From Ilex aquifolium (lineage: Eukaryota > Streptophyta > Magnoliopsida > Aquifoliales > Aquifoliaceae): a stretch of DNA of 64,000 nt. Under the pieces are notes generated by a model. It made no database searches. It saw only the letters and a list, made by a program, of their open reading frames with translations, and was not told the DNA's origin. A program made the translations under genes and the position numbers. The stretch spans positions 27,089,701 to 27,153,700 of the forward strand of contig OX637391.1 of assembly GCA_951799425.1 (NCBI GenBank). Direction: 5' to 3'. This document shows positions 31,487 to 41,197 of this stretch, in pieces. Positions within the stretch are counted from its first letter, which is position 1. Every line of letters starts with the position of its first letter.

Positions 31487-33452
31487 TGATTCGCACTTTT
31501 TAGTGTGTCAGAATTATATTATTATATTACACCCAAGTATAAGTGGTCGAATTGTAGTTTTCTTGGTTTTTGAGTCCAAGTATCGATCCCACAGAGAGTT
31601 TTAGTAATTAAAATAAAATAAAATAAATAAAATAAAAATAAAGCAATAAAAAGGTTGTTTGGAGTAGTTTGATGTTTGATTGCTTGTGGTGTGAGCTTAG
31701 TCTAATGACGGTGTTAAAAACTTGATTCTAAAACAACAGGTGGAATAAAGGTGCAGAAATAAAATGCGTAAGTAAAACAGATTAATGACAGAAATATAAA
31801 AGATATCCTTCAGTTCAAGGATCCCACATGCTTTACATCGGTCTTGTTACGGAATTGCTACCTCACATCAGTTAACTTCCATTTTACTGGCAAGCTAACC
31901 GGCAGGTCTGATGTATATATATATTATAACACAGCTGCTTCTTAGGCTACACTGGGGTATATTTATGTCAAATGATTAACCCAAGCAAACCAGAAGGACA
32001 AGCCATTCATGAGGAATACTTGAGTTATTCACTTGATCTCATGATTGCAAATACGTATATATATATAATAAACCATAACACAGCTGCTTCTTAGGCTACA
32101 CCGGTGGTAATATATAGCACAGTTGCTTCTTAGGCTACACTGGGCTTAGATGTTCCAATTGATTAATTCAAGTAAAATCCGCAGGTGGTACAGACTATCT
32201 TCCGGCGACTTGTCAGGTCAACCGGTGGTAGTTAATCATAATACAGCTGCTTCTTAGGCTACACTGTATTTAGATATATCACCCAGAAAGTGAAGTTACT
32301 TGAGCGGCATACTTGAATTATTCAATAGGTTATCTTGTAATATTTATATATATATATATATAGACAGTAGAACTTCCTCAGCGTTCCAGTGTAGGACTAG
32401 CCATACTGAGAGGATCACCGGGGTTATTCCAGCAGGCAATATTATTATATATATAGTAATACCAGGCGTCAGTGGAACTTCCTCAGCATTTCGGTGGAAA
32501 CGCCGGGGTCATTCTAGCTGGCCCGTCTTGTATATACATAATACTACCAGGCGTCAGTGGAACTTCCTCAGCATTCCAGTGGAGGATTAACCATACCGGT
32601 AGGAACGCCGGGGTCATTCTAGCTGGCCCGTCTTGTATATATAATAAACGTATACATAAAACATCAGCAATTCCAAAAACAGATCAATATTATACATGTG
32701 TTCCCCTCGAACCGGAGGATATACGGAACTACTCACGCTCCATTGCTATAGACAAGCAAGGAGAGCTAGCAGTTGTCATTACAGCAAAAAGGAAAGTGCG
32801 GAATTTAAATGTCTTTCGCAGGGAACGATTGAAACACAGCCACTCTTATAATCAGTTAAGATGAAAAAGTGGCGGCAGTTCAACTATTCGAATTGAAAGC
32901 TACACAAAAACTATAAAAGTACAGGACTTAGGACTGAAGTATAACACGGACCGGAGTGTATTTTCTCTTCTCTTTTCTTTCTCTCTTTTTCTCTCTTCAG
33001 AACTTCAGAATCTCTCTCTCTGATCTCCCTGTTTATCTCTTCTTTTCTGCCTCAGTCCGGCCGTATGTGAAAGCTGAAGAGGAAGTGCAGTATTTATAGG
33101 CGAAGGAAGCAAGTGGGGGAAGAGATGAGGCTGAGTCTGACAAGGGTGACCGTCCGGACGGCAGTCCCACCGTCCGGACGGTGGTGCTTTGCTGGAAACG
33201 GCCACTTGCATGCATGCTGAGTCTTCACGTTGGTTAATTACACTTTGGCCTTCATTCTTTGCATTTCCTTGACATTGCTCCCTTGGTCTTGCGTTATTTC
33301 GGCATTTGTCCTGCAACTTTCAGATAAAATGTTATACCTAATATCATTCCCGCACAAACCCTAATTCACTCTAAGTACTAATTTTTAGTGCATTTATTAT
33401 ACTAATTTAAATTTTTTGATTTTTTAATTTATACATAATTTAGGTTTAATCA
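31487..33452 (-). repeat. Gag-only element LTR copy 3 (1966 bp)
   Basis: Same as copies 1 and 2 except for one extra G (ACTGGGGTATA near 31952). It ends at the right TSD TCATG (33453-33457), after which A1's gag resumes. Confidence 0.92.
33091..33184 (-). promoter_or_regulatory. Gag-only LTR promoter (copy 3)
   Basis: Same palindromes at 33167-33184 and 33150-33161, with TATA at 33100-33091. This is the 5'-most promoter of the array. Confidence 0.7.
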
Positions 33453-33501
33453 TCATGCATTTGAAAACTGGACTTTAGTTGGTTTTTTTTATGATGCTCT
33501 T
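33453..33501 (+). pseudogene. A1 gag, short middle piece
   Basis: Resumes A1's gag after the array (TSD TCATG, then codons for AFENWTLVGFFYDAL). It is cut again by solo LTR S2, whose TSD CTCTT is 33497-33501. Confidence 0.85.
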
Positions 33502-35657
33502 TGTAACACCCCAAAACACACCCTGGACGGCATTACATTCTAAAACATTCATATCATGAGAGCACTAATATAATTCCATCAATAAGAACATTTTTCCATT
33601 CATCATCCATAGAATTTACAAGATCATCCCAAAAGAATAAGCCAAGCTATGGCATTTACATCTCAAAAAAAATTAATTAAAGTTGCACAGCGGAATAAAC
33701 AACAGCAACTAGACTACACAATGTTCCACAAGAATGTCCTAGTCTAGTACAAAAGGGAAGGAGGTCGCTCTATGCGTCCACCTCGGGATCCACACTCCCG
33801 TCAAGTGGAGTCTCCCAAGTAGCGGGCTCCTCGACCCTTACGTCCTCCTCAAGCAGGTAATCTGAAAAATGTTAGCGGTAGGGGGTGAGCACTAAGCTCC
33901 GTAGCAACATTCCTCCCAAACTCGAACAAGGTTTATCAAAACATATAAAATGGCCGGTCTCATTTTATAAATAGCATACATAATCTTTGAAGTAAAACAG
34001 GGACATTTTAAAGTGGATCTCAAGTTTAAGTAGCAACAGTAATTTAAATGAACAGTAAAAGAAACCAAGATCCAATACATATCCATTTTCCAAAATATAA
34101 ACCATTTTCCCACAAGACCTTGTGGAATCTCATACTCCCACAAGTTCTTGTAGGAAACCATTTTCCACAATAATACAATAATCCATAACTTGAATATTCC
34201 ACAACCATATGTATGTGTATCTCAAACATGATGTAAGGCAAACCCCATGAATCGACACATTGAGTAATATCTAACTCACACACACCCACACAAATCTTAT
34301 CAAAGATATCCATCCTTTAGGAAGGGCGTATGTCACACCAATGACAGTGACGTATCCAACCCAGGTATTAGTATACTAACCCTCTTACACGGCACCCGTG
34401 AGCAATAGCGGTTTAGTCTTACCAAAGTACTAACCCCACTACGAGTGGTAGGAGAAATGCCCACCCACACGGAGCAAGCAACACGTCTACCCACTCTACG
34501 ATATCTCGTCAAAGGCCACCCATGGTCATCCCACACTCATAAGAGATACTATACCAAACCCAATTTCACAATTTATAAGTATATCTTAAAAACCCCCAAT
34601 TTTCTCAAATTGTTGTACAAAGAGCAATATAAGAAAATGTACAAGAGATCCTCATAAATACCATTTTTTTGTTCAATATGAAACACTAAAGTTTTGAAAT
34701 CAAAAATAAGGGAAGAGTTCAAAAGGAAAACCCATCATTCTTGAAAACTAGGGGTTTTCAAACAAAAGAGGGATTTCATGGGTATACAACCCTAACTTTG
34801 TGTAAAACATGTAATCTTTGTCAAAAAGCCTAAGAGAGGATGATTACATAGCATATATATACCATTGATAGCCAAAACATACATATATAAATACCCTAAC
34901 CTCAATGTAAAAGAGTGAGAGAAAACCCCTACCTTCTTCTTCCTTAGTGTTCTTGAAAAACTTGAAGTTTTGATCCTCTTCAATGTGTAAATCCTCCCTT
35001 GATCTTGTGTTTTTCCCCTTCTTTCCTCTTCTCTAAGTCTTCCTAGGGTTAGAAATGTTGAAATGAGGCAAAGAGAGGCGTCCTTATGTATTTATAGGGA
35101 AAGAAATAGCCTCCTATGCACGATTCTGAAGTTCAGAATTCGTCATTAGCGTTCGAACGTCATTGGCGTTCGAACGGTTGTTGCTCCCAGTACTTTGGTT
35201 TTTCCATCAGACAAAGAGTACTGGAACGCACTTTCGTTCGAACGTTTATTCACGTTCGAACGTTTATTCACGTTCGAACGTCGATTCACGTTCGAACGTC
35301 ATCCCAGTTTCTGCTGAAACTTCCAATGAAGTTTTGGCCTATTTAGAGATTGATTTGGAAATTTTTCGTGAGATACACTTTTGTAGCCCTGGATGTCTAC
35401 TATCTACTGTCCAAATTTCAGATCAATTTGATATAAGAATAAAAAGTTATGATCCAAACACTAAGACAGTGTCTAAAATTCTTCTACCTAAAATATCTCT
35501 AAAATGCGATTTCACTCCAAAATACTTCCAACTTTCTACAACATACACTATTACCTCCACCAACCTTTTATTTCTACTCTTATCATCTACGTAGCTCATG
35601 CATACATCATTACATATATATTAGCATTTCAAAAACATAATTACGTTACTATATATC

Positions 35658-35690
<33 letters not shown>

Positions 35691-35707
35691 AAATGTGGGG
35701 TGTTACA
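33502..35707 (-). mobile_element. Solo LTR S2 (2206 bp)
   Basis: Ends TGTAACACCCC...GGTGTTACA with a perfect TSD CTCTT (33497-33501 and 35708-35712). Same family as S3. Orientation comes from the TATA box on the minus strand. The frames inside it (for example 35163-35594) are repeat-derived. Confidence 0.9.
35089..35298 (-). promoter_or_regulatory. S2 promoter: six CGTTCGAACG palindromes and TATA
   Basis: The palindrome CGTTCGAACG occurs at 35150, 35167, 35235, 35253, 35271 and 35289. The last four have an exact 18-bp period. CCCTATAAATA on the minus strand (35099-35089) lies about 50 bp downstream of the nearest one. Confidence 0.7.
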
Positions 35708-35712
35708 CTCTT

Positions 35713-36528
35713 CCATCTACAATGAGACAGTTTGTTGAAATGATGGCCCAAGAAGAGTTTATGAGTAAAAATCCTGAAGAGGCATTTCAATTTTTTGATA
35801 CTATTTCTGAGAGTTCCTAAATGTGGGACTTGACTTCTTTAAATATTGTTGAAACTAAGCCATCTATGTCCGAAAGAGGAAAATATGTGTTAAAAGAAGA
35901 TGATGATTTAAGAGCTAAAGTGACTAATTTATCTCGAAAACTAGAAGCCTTATGAAAAACATTAAACAAGTGTTTATTATTTCTTCTACTGACCAAATAT
36001 GTGAAATTATTGCGTTGTCAGGACATCCTGTCGAAGAATGTCCAACTATACCTGCATTTAAAGAAGTTTTAATTGAACAATCTAATGTTATTCCAACTTA
36101 TACTAAGCCTTATACAAATCCATATTCTGATACTTATAACCCAGGATGGAGAAATCATGCAAATGTTAGTTTAAAAAATACACAACCTACAAATCAAACA
36201 CAAGGTCCACCACAACCACAGACTCAACAACAATATCAACCTTATTAGCCTCCACATAGAAGGACTCTAGAAGATACTATGAATCAATTTATGCAGAGTC
36301 AAATGAGTTTTAATACTCAAACAACTCAGGCATTTAATGATTTTAAAGCTCAAACTTCACAAAGTATTGAAGACATCAAGAGTCATCTAGCTAAGTTGAC
36401 CCAGTCCTTGAGTATGTCAGAGAAAGGAAAATTTTCATCTCAGCCTAAACCTCCACAAAGTCAAATTCAAGCTAATATTGTGTCCTCTGAACCTTCTGCA
36501 AGTCATAAGTCCACTTCTATGTGCTCAT
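35713..36528 (+). pseudogene. A1 gag, C-terminal part
   Basis: Continues gag after S2 (STMRQFVEMMAQEEF...), with a stop and a frameshift near 35820-35955. The zinc knuckle has lost its second Cys (CEIIALSGHPVEEC). The Gln/Pro linker and the MNQFMQSQMSFNTQ segment follow. The reading then jumps into RT-leading sequence near 36506-36530, so the protease and the RT N-terminus are deleted. Confidence 0.82.
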
Positions 36529-37197
36529 TGTATATATTTAGAAGAAAATGCTAAACCATCTCGTTAGATGTAAAGAATATTGAATCCACACTTAAAAGAG
36601 GTAGTCCATGCTGAAGTACTTAAACTATTAGATGCTAATATTATTTATCCTATATCTGATAGTAAATGGGTTAGTCCTACACAAGTAGTCCCTAAAAAGT
36701 CTAGTGTTACTATAATAAAAAATCAAGAGAATGAATTAGTTTTTATGTGTACAGTCACTGGTTGGCGTGTGTATATTGACTATCGAAAGCTAAATTCCAT
36801 CACCAGAAAGGATCATTTTCCATTGTCTTTTCTAGATCATGTTTTAGAAAGAATAGTTGGTCATGCATATTATTATTTTTTAGATGGATATTCTGGTTAT
36901 AATCAGATTGAAATTACAATAGATGATCAAGAAAAAACCATATTTACATGTCATTTTGGTACTTTTGCTTATAAACTGATGTCATTTGGATTATGTAATG
37001 CTCCAGCTACCTTTCAGCGTTGCATGCTAAGTACATTTAGTGATATGGTAGAACGATATCTAGAAGTTTTTATGGATGATTTTTTAGTATATGGTGATTC
37101 ATTTCATTTATGTTTAGAAAATCATGAAAAATTGCTTATTCGATGTGAAGAAACAAACCTTGTTTTGAATTGGAAAAAATGTCATTTCATGGTTACA
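36529..37197 (+). pseudogene. A1 reverse transcriptase
   Basis: An Athila-type RT without its first part: LNPHLKEVVHAEVLKLLDA, WVSPTQVVPKK, VYIDYRKLNSITRKDHFPL, FGLCNAPATFQRCM and the catalytic FMDDF followed by VYGDS. One long frame runs 36580-37197 and then a TAA interrupts. Earlier stops lie near 36565. Inactive as it stands, but the catalytic aspartates remain. Confidence 0.88.
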
Positions 37198-37200
37198 TAA

Positions 37201-37863
37201 GTTATTGTTTTAGGTGATATAGTTCCTGAAAAAGGGATTGAAGTTGATAAATCCAAAATTGACTTAATAGCTAATCTTCCTTCAACGAAAACTGTAAAAG
37301 ATGTTCGATCTTTTCTAGGTCATGCAGGATTTTATAGAAGATTTATTAAAAACTTTAGTTCAATATCTAGACCTATATGTAATCTTTTGTGTCAGGATAT
37401 ATTATTTGAATGGAATGATGCATGTCAATTAGCATTCGATAAATTGAAAAACATGCTTATTTCTGCGCCTATTATGCAACCTCATGGTTGGTCTTTACCT
37501 TTTGAATTAATGTGTGATGCTAGTGATTATGCAGTAGGAGCTGTATTAGGTCAAATAAAAGATAAAAAACCTTATGTTATTTACTATGCAAACAAAACTT
37601 TAAATGATGCACAAATGAACTATTCTACTAAAGAGAAAGAATTACTTGCAGTTGTGTTTGCATTAGATAAATTTCGTTCATATCTGGTTGGATCGTCAAT
37701 TGTTGTATTTACTGATCATGCAGCTTTAAAATACTTACTTACTAAGAAAGATGCTAAGCCACGTCTCCTACGTTGGATTTTGTTACTTCAAGAATTTGAT
37801 CTTATCATTAGAGATAAGAAATGAGTTGAAAATGTAGTAGCAGATCACTTATCAAGGCTAAAC
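37201..37863 (+). pseudogene. A1 RNase H and connection domain
   Basis: In frame after the stop at 37198: [31 protein letters not shown], then RNase H with [34 protein letters not shown] and [15 protein letters not shown] (37822) precedes VENVVADHLSRL. Confidence 0.85.
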
Positions 37864-38019
37864 TATGATATAAAGGAAGAACCAATTCCGATTAGAGAAA
37901 CGTTTCCAGATGAACAACTTTTAGCGATAACATAAGTACCATGGTATGCAGATATAGCCAATTATTTAGCTACTGGTACTATTCCTTGTAATTATACCTG
38001 GACTGATAGAAACAAGTTT

Positions 38020-39225
38020 CTAAGTGAGGTACGTAATTTTTTTCTAAGAAGATCCTTATTTATTTAAATATTGTAAAGATCAGATAATAAGACGTTGTGT
38101 ACCTAATCATGAAATTGGTCAGATAATTTAGTTTTGTCACTCTGAAGCTTGCGGAGGCCATTTTGCTTCAAAGAAAACTGCTACTAAAATTTGCAGTATG
38201 GATTTTATTGGCCAACTCTTTTTAAAGACGTACACATCTTTTGTTTAAATTGTGACAAATGTCAAAGAATGAGAAATATTTCAAAAAGAAATATGATGCC
38301 ATTAAACCCTATTTTAATTGTTGAAAATTTTGATTGTTGGGGCATCGATTTTATGAGACCATTTATCCCATCTTTTGGATATCTATACATTTTGGTTGCA
38401 GTCGATTATGTCTCTAAATGAGTAGAGGCAATTCCATGTATAAATAATGATCATAGAACAATGGTCAAGTTTTTAAAAGAAAATATTTTGTCCAGATTTA
38501 GAATTACTCGAACCATTATTAGTGATGGTGGATCACATTTTTGTAAGAAAGTTTTTGAAAATCTTATGAAAAAACATTCGATTTCTCATAAAATATCCAC
38601 TCCATATCAACCACAGACAAGTGGAAAAGCTGAATTAGTTAATAGAGAAATAAAATAGAAAAAAAAGTAAATCCAGATCGTAAGGATTGGTCTTTGAGAT
38701 TAACTAATGCGCTTTGGGCTTACCGTACTGCATATAAAACTATTTTAGGAATGTCTCCTTAGCGGTTAGTTTATGGTAACCATGTCACTTGCCTGTAGAA
38801 TTAGAACATCGCGCATATTGGGCAGTCAAAATGATGAATTTTGATATGGATAAAGCTGGAGTGTCTCGTAAACTTCAAATTAATGAATTGGAAGAATTAA
38901 GAAATGAAGTTTATGAAAATGCAAAGATTGCTAAATCTAGAACAAAAAATTTTCATGATAAAAATATCATGCGGAAGTCTTTTGAGCCTTCTCAGAAGTT
39001 CTATTGTATAATGCAAAACGCCGTTTATTTCCTGGAAAGTTAAGATTTAGATGGACAAGTCCTTATATTTTCAAGCAAGTTTTTGATTATGGGGCAATTG
39101 AAATTGAGAATCCATTAACCGAAAATATTTTTAAAGTAAATGGTCAAAGGCTTAAACCCTATTATGATGGATTCATTCAAGATGTAACTTCTATACAACT
39201 GTTAGAGTCAGTCTATGTGTTATGA
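38020..39225 (+). pseudogene. A1 integrase
   Basis: A broken copy with several frameshifts. The zinc-binding region (HSEACGGHF and CLNCDKCQRMR) is followed by the core with Asp in GIDFMRPF, Asp in SDGGSHF and Glu in [14 protein letters not shown], so the DDE residues are all present. The C-terminal part (ARSRTKNFHDK-type region, then FRWTSPYIFKQVFDYGAIE and INGQRLKPYY-like residues) ends at 39225. Confidence 0.85.
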
Positions 39226-39370
39226 AAAATTTATATTGATTATAAATAGTAGTACTAATTGTTTGTTGCTTGATTTACATATTAGGTTTTGAATTATCAG
39301 TTATATTACCTTCCACACTTGATTAAACATTTCTATATTTTTATTGTTTTAATCATTACGGACAATGTTT

Positions 39371-39391
39371 AATTTAAGTTGGGGGGAAGGG
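39371..39391 (+). other. Internal polypurine tract after A1 pol
   Basis: AATTTAAGTTGGGGGGAAGG resembles the LTR-proximal tracts (TTTAAGTTAGGGGGTG in the gag-only element) but lies 6.4 kb upstream of the 3' LTR, between pol and the accessory ORF. A candidate second plus-strand priming site. The rest of 39226-39539 is AT-rich without other features. Confidence 0.45.
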
Positions 39392-39539
39392 AAAAATTAA
39401 AATTTGTGTAATTAGTTTCATGTATTTTGTTTTTGTGTTTTTATAAAATTGTTCATCTTTGTGACTGACAGACGTTAAAGACCCGGATAGTGAGTCAATT
39501 TTGAGTCATTTTTAAAATTTTCCGAAAAATAATTGTACA

Positions 39540-39944
39540 ATGGACACGAAACTGTTTTGGTTAAGTTTAATCTTACTACACCATTTTCCAAAAGACATAC
39601 ATTTGTTGATCTTGCAAAAAGCTAGATTTGTTAGAAATTTAGAAATCTTTGAAAGTCAAGCAAAACCCTTGTGTGGAAAAAGTTCATTTGCTAAACGCCG
39701 ACGAGCAAATCGTCTTGGTGGTTGTGTGAGGTGTGGTCGTTTAATGCATTTGAGACAATATAATCAGTGTGCGGAATCAATTTCAGGTTGAGCGTTAGAT
39801 CGTCTTCAGTGGATTAGGTATGGACAGAGTAAGAAATATCCTGAGACGCCATCCTATTCTACTCCTATGTTGTCAAGATACGTGAGAAGTGAAATTAACC
39901 GTGTAACTGATGTTGTTGATCTAGAAGATTCAGATTATGATTAG
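39540..39944 (+). pseudogene. A1 accessory ORF between pol and env-like ORF
   Basis: 135 codons from ATG 39540 to TAG 39944, with one in-frame TGA at 39789 where the gag-only copy has CGA. It is basic, with RRRANRLGGCVRCGRLMHL in the middle and GQSKKYPETPSYS and RYVRSEINRVTDVV near the end, and an acidic tail. Homologous stretches occur at the same place in the gag-only units and in E2. It is not part of integrase and not the env-like ORF. Function unknown. Confidence 0.5.
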
Positions 39945-40110
39945 ATGTGATTAATGCATAATTTTGGAAATGGTTCATAAAATGTAAATAGCTATAGATC
40001 AATTAGGAGAATGAGTAAATAATAAATAACGAATAAATAATTAATAAAACCAATTTTTTGAAAAAAAAAGAGTGGTTAGCAAGTTATGTTGAATGTTTAA
40101 AGTCGTAATT

Positions 40111-40128
40111 AATTTTGTAATTGCAGGA
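40111..40128 (+). promoter_or_regulatory. Candidate splice acceptor upstream of the env-like ORF
   Basis: AATTTTGTAATTGCAGGAGA is pyrimidine-containing and ends CAG|GA. It is nearly conserved in the gag-only element (TTGTAAATTGCAG|GA, minus strand, 20816-20804). It could join a spliced env message, as described for some Athila-like and barley Bagy-2 elements. Confidence 0.4.
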
Positions 40129-40204
40129 GATTGAAGGAAGCAGAAAGTTAGTCAGCAATCAGCAATCAGCAGTGCAGTGCAATGCAAATTCCATTGTACA
40201 AGGA

Positions 40205-40253
40205 CCATCTGGACGGTGGTACTGGCATCTGGACGGTAGTGTAGATATAAATA
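40205..40253 (+). promoter_or_regulatory. Internal TATA promoter module 220 bp upstream of A1's env-like ORF
   Basis: CCATCTGGACGGTGG (40205-40219) and GCATCTGGACGGTAG (40225-40239) are followed by TATAAATA (40246-40253). This is the paired-motif plus TATA layout of the LTR promoters but sits inside the element. The env-like ATG is at 40466. E2 has an equivalent at the same distance from its env-like ATG. Confidence 0.55.
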
Positions 40254-40465
40254 CCCATCAGCCCCATAACCAATCAGTTCCAAGTTCCCTAGCAGCCTGA
40301 AATTCGAAACCAGCAGCTTTCCTCTAGGATTTCTTCTCAAATCTGCTACATTGAACCGTTTTTCTTCAAATTTTCTACAATCATTCACTTACCCATATCA
40401 TTTTCAAGATTTTTATCGATTGAAATCAGTTGAAAGCAAGTATTTAGAGAGAAATCAATAAAAAG

Positions 40466-41197
40466 ATGGATTCAAGACAAAGAACGAGAGGTTCTTCGAG
40501 TCGAGCAAGAAGGGATCAACCTCTGCAACCTGAAGCACCTCCGCAACAACCCCAGCTAGGAAATGTCTACAATGAGGTGATTTTTGAAAATGTTGATCAA
40601 CAAGCCTGGTATGATGCTTATTTTCTCTCTAAAACTATCATTCCTGAAGCAAGATGTCTCGCAAAAATGTTGAGCAAGAAGGGATCAACCTCCGCAACAA
40701 CCCCAGCCAGGAAATGTCTACAATGAGGTGATTTTTGAAAATGTTGATCAACAAGCCTGGTATGATGCTTATTTTCTCTCTAAAACTATCATTCCTGAAA
40801 GGCTAGTAATTTATGAAGATTTTGAGAATATAGGAGTTAGATAAATTCTTGCTGCACGTGGATGGCTAGATTATGCTAAGTTTGTTGCCCCTGCATATGA
40901 CTGTTAGGTCCGTGAGTTTTATAGTAATGCAGAAATAACTGGAGAAAGACAACTTCGTGTGTTTGTTCGGGGTAGAGCTTTTCAAGTTACACCGGCTACT
41001 ATAGCTGATTTTTTTCAACCCATGCAAAGACCACCCAACCCGCAATATCCTTACACTCAATTATCTGGTTTAACTAACATAGGAATAGAGTTGACGGGTA
41101 ATCCAGATTATGAATGGGGGAGGCCACATAAATATATAAAGTAAGGGGACTTGATAGACAAATACCGAATCTTGAATTTGATTACAGTGAATAATCT
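40466..41197 (+). pseudogene. A1 env-like ORF, 5' part
   Basis: Starts MDSRQRTRGSSSRARR, then a Pro/Gln-rich stretch, VDQQAWYDAYFLSK, and after a partial tandem duplication (about 40500-40638 repeated at 40671-40799) the region VREFYSNAEITGERQLRVFVRG. That region is characteristic of the plant transposon domain found in the third ORF of Athila-type elements. Stops and a frameshift disrupt it. It is split by solo LTR S3 after the codons for ITVNNL; the last bases AATCT are S3's TSD. Confidence 0.7.

Larger units (their letters stand above)
16862..33452 (-). mobile_element. Tandem LTR retrotransposon array: LTR-int-LTR-int-LTR, gag-protease only
   Basis: One insertion into A1's gag with a perfect TSD TCATG (16857-16861 and 33453-33457). 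It contains three almost identical LTRs (16862-18826, 24167-26131, 31487-33452) and two internal regions of about 5.34 and 5.36 kb. The repeat period is 7305 and 7320 bp. The copies differ by only a few substitutions and by homopolymer or AT-repeat lengths. There is no TSD between the units, so the array arose by unequal LTR recombination or template switching, not by two insertions. Each unit encodes an intact 832-aa Gag-protease and lacks RT, RNase H, integrase and the env-like body. It is a non-autonomous, gag-bearing element, probably mobilised by an Athila-type partner. Confidence 0.9.

Noticed and set aside
35150..35298. Regularly spaced repeats as a possible CRISPR-like array
   Set aside because: Plant context, 18-bp period, palindromic unit and no unique spacers; it is a promoter array in an LTR.
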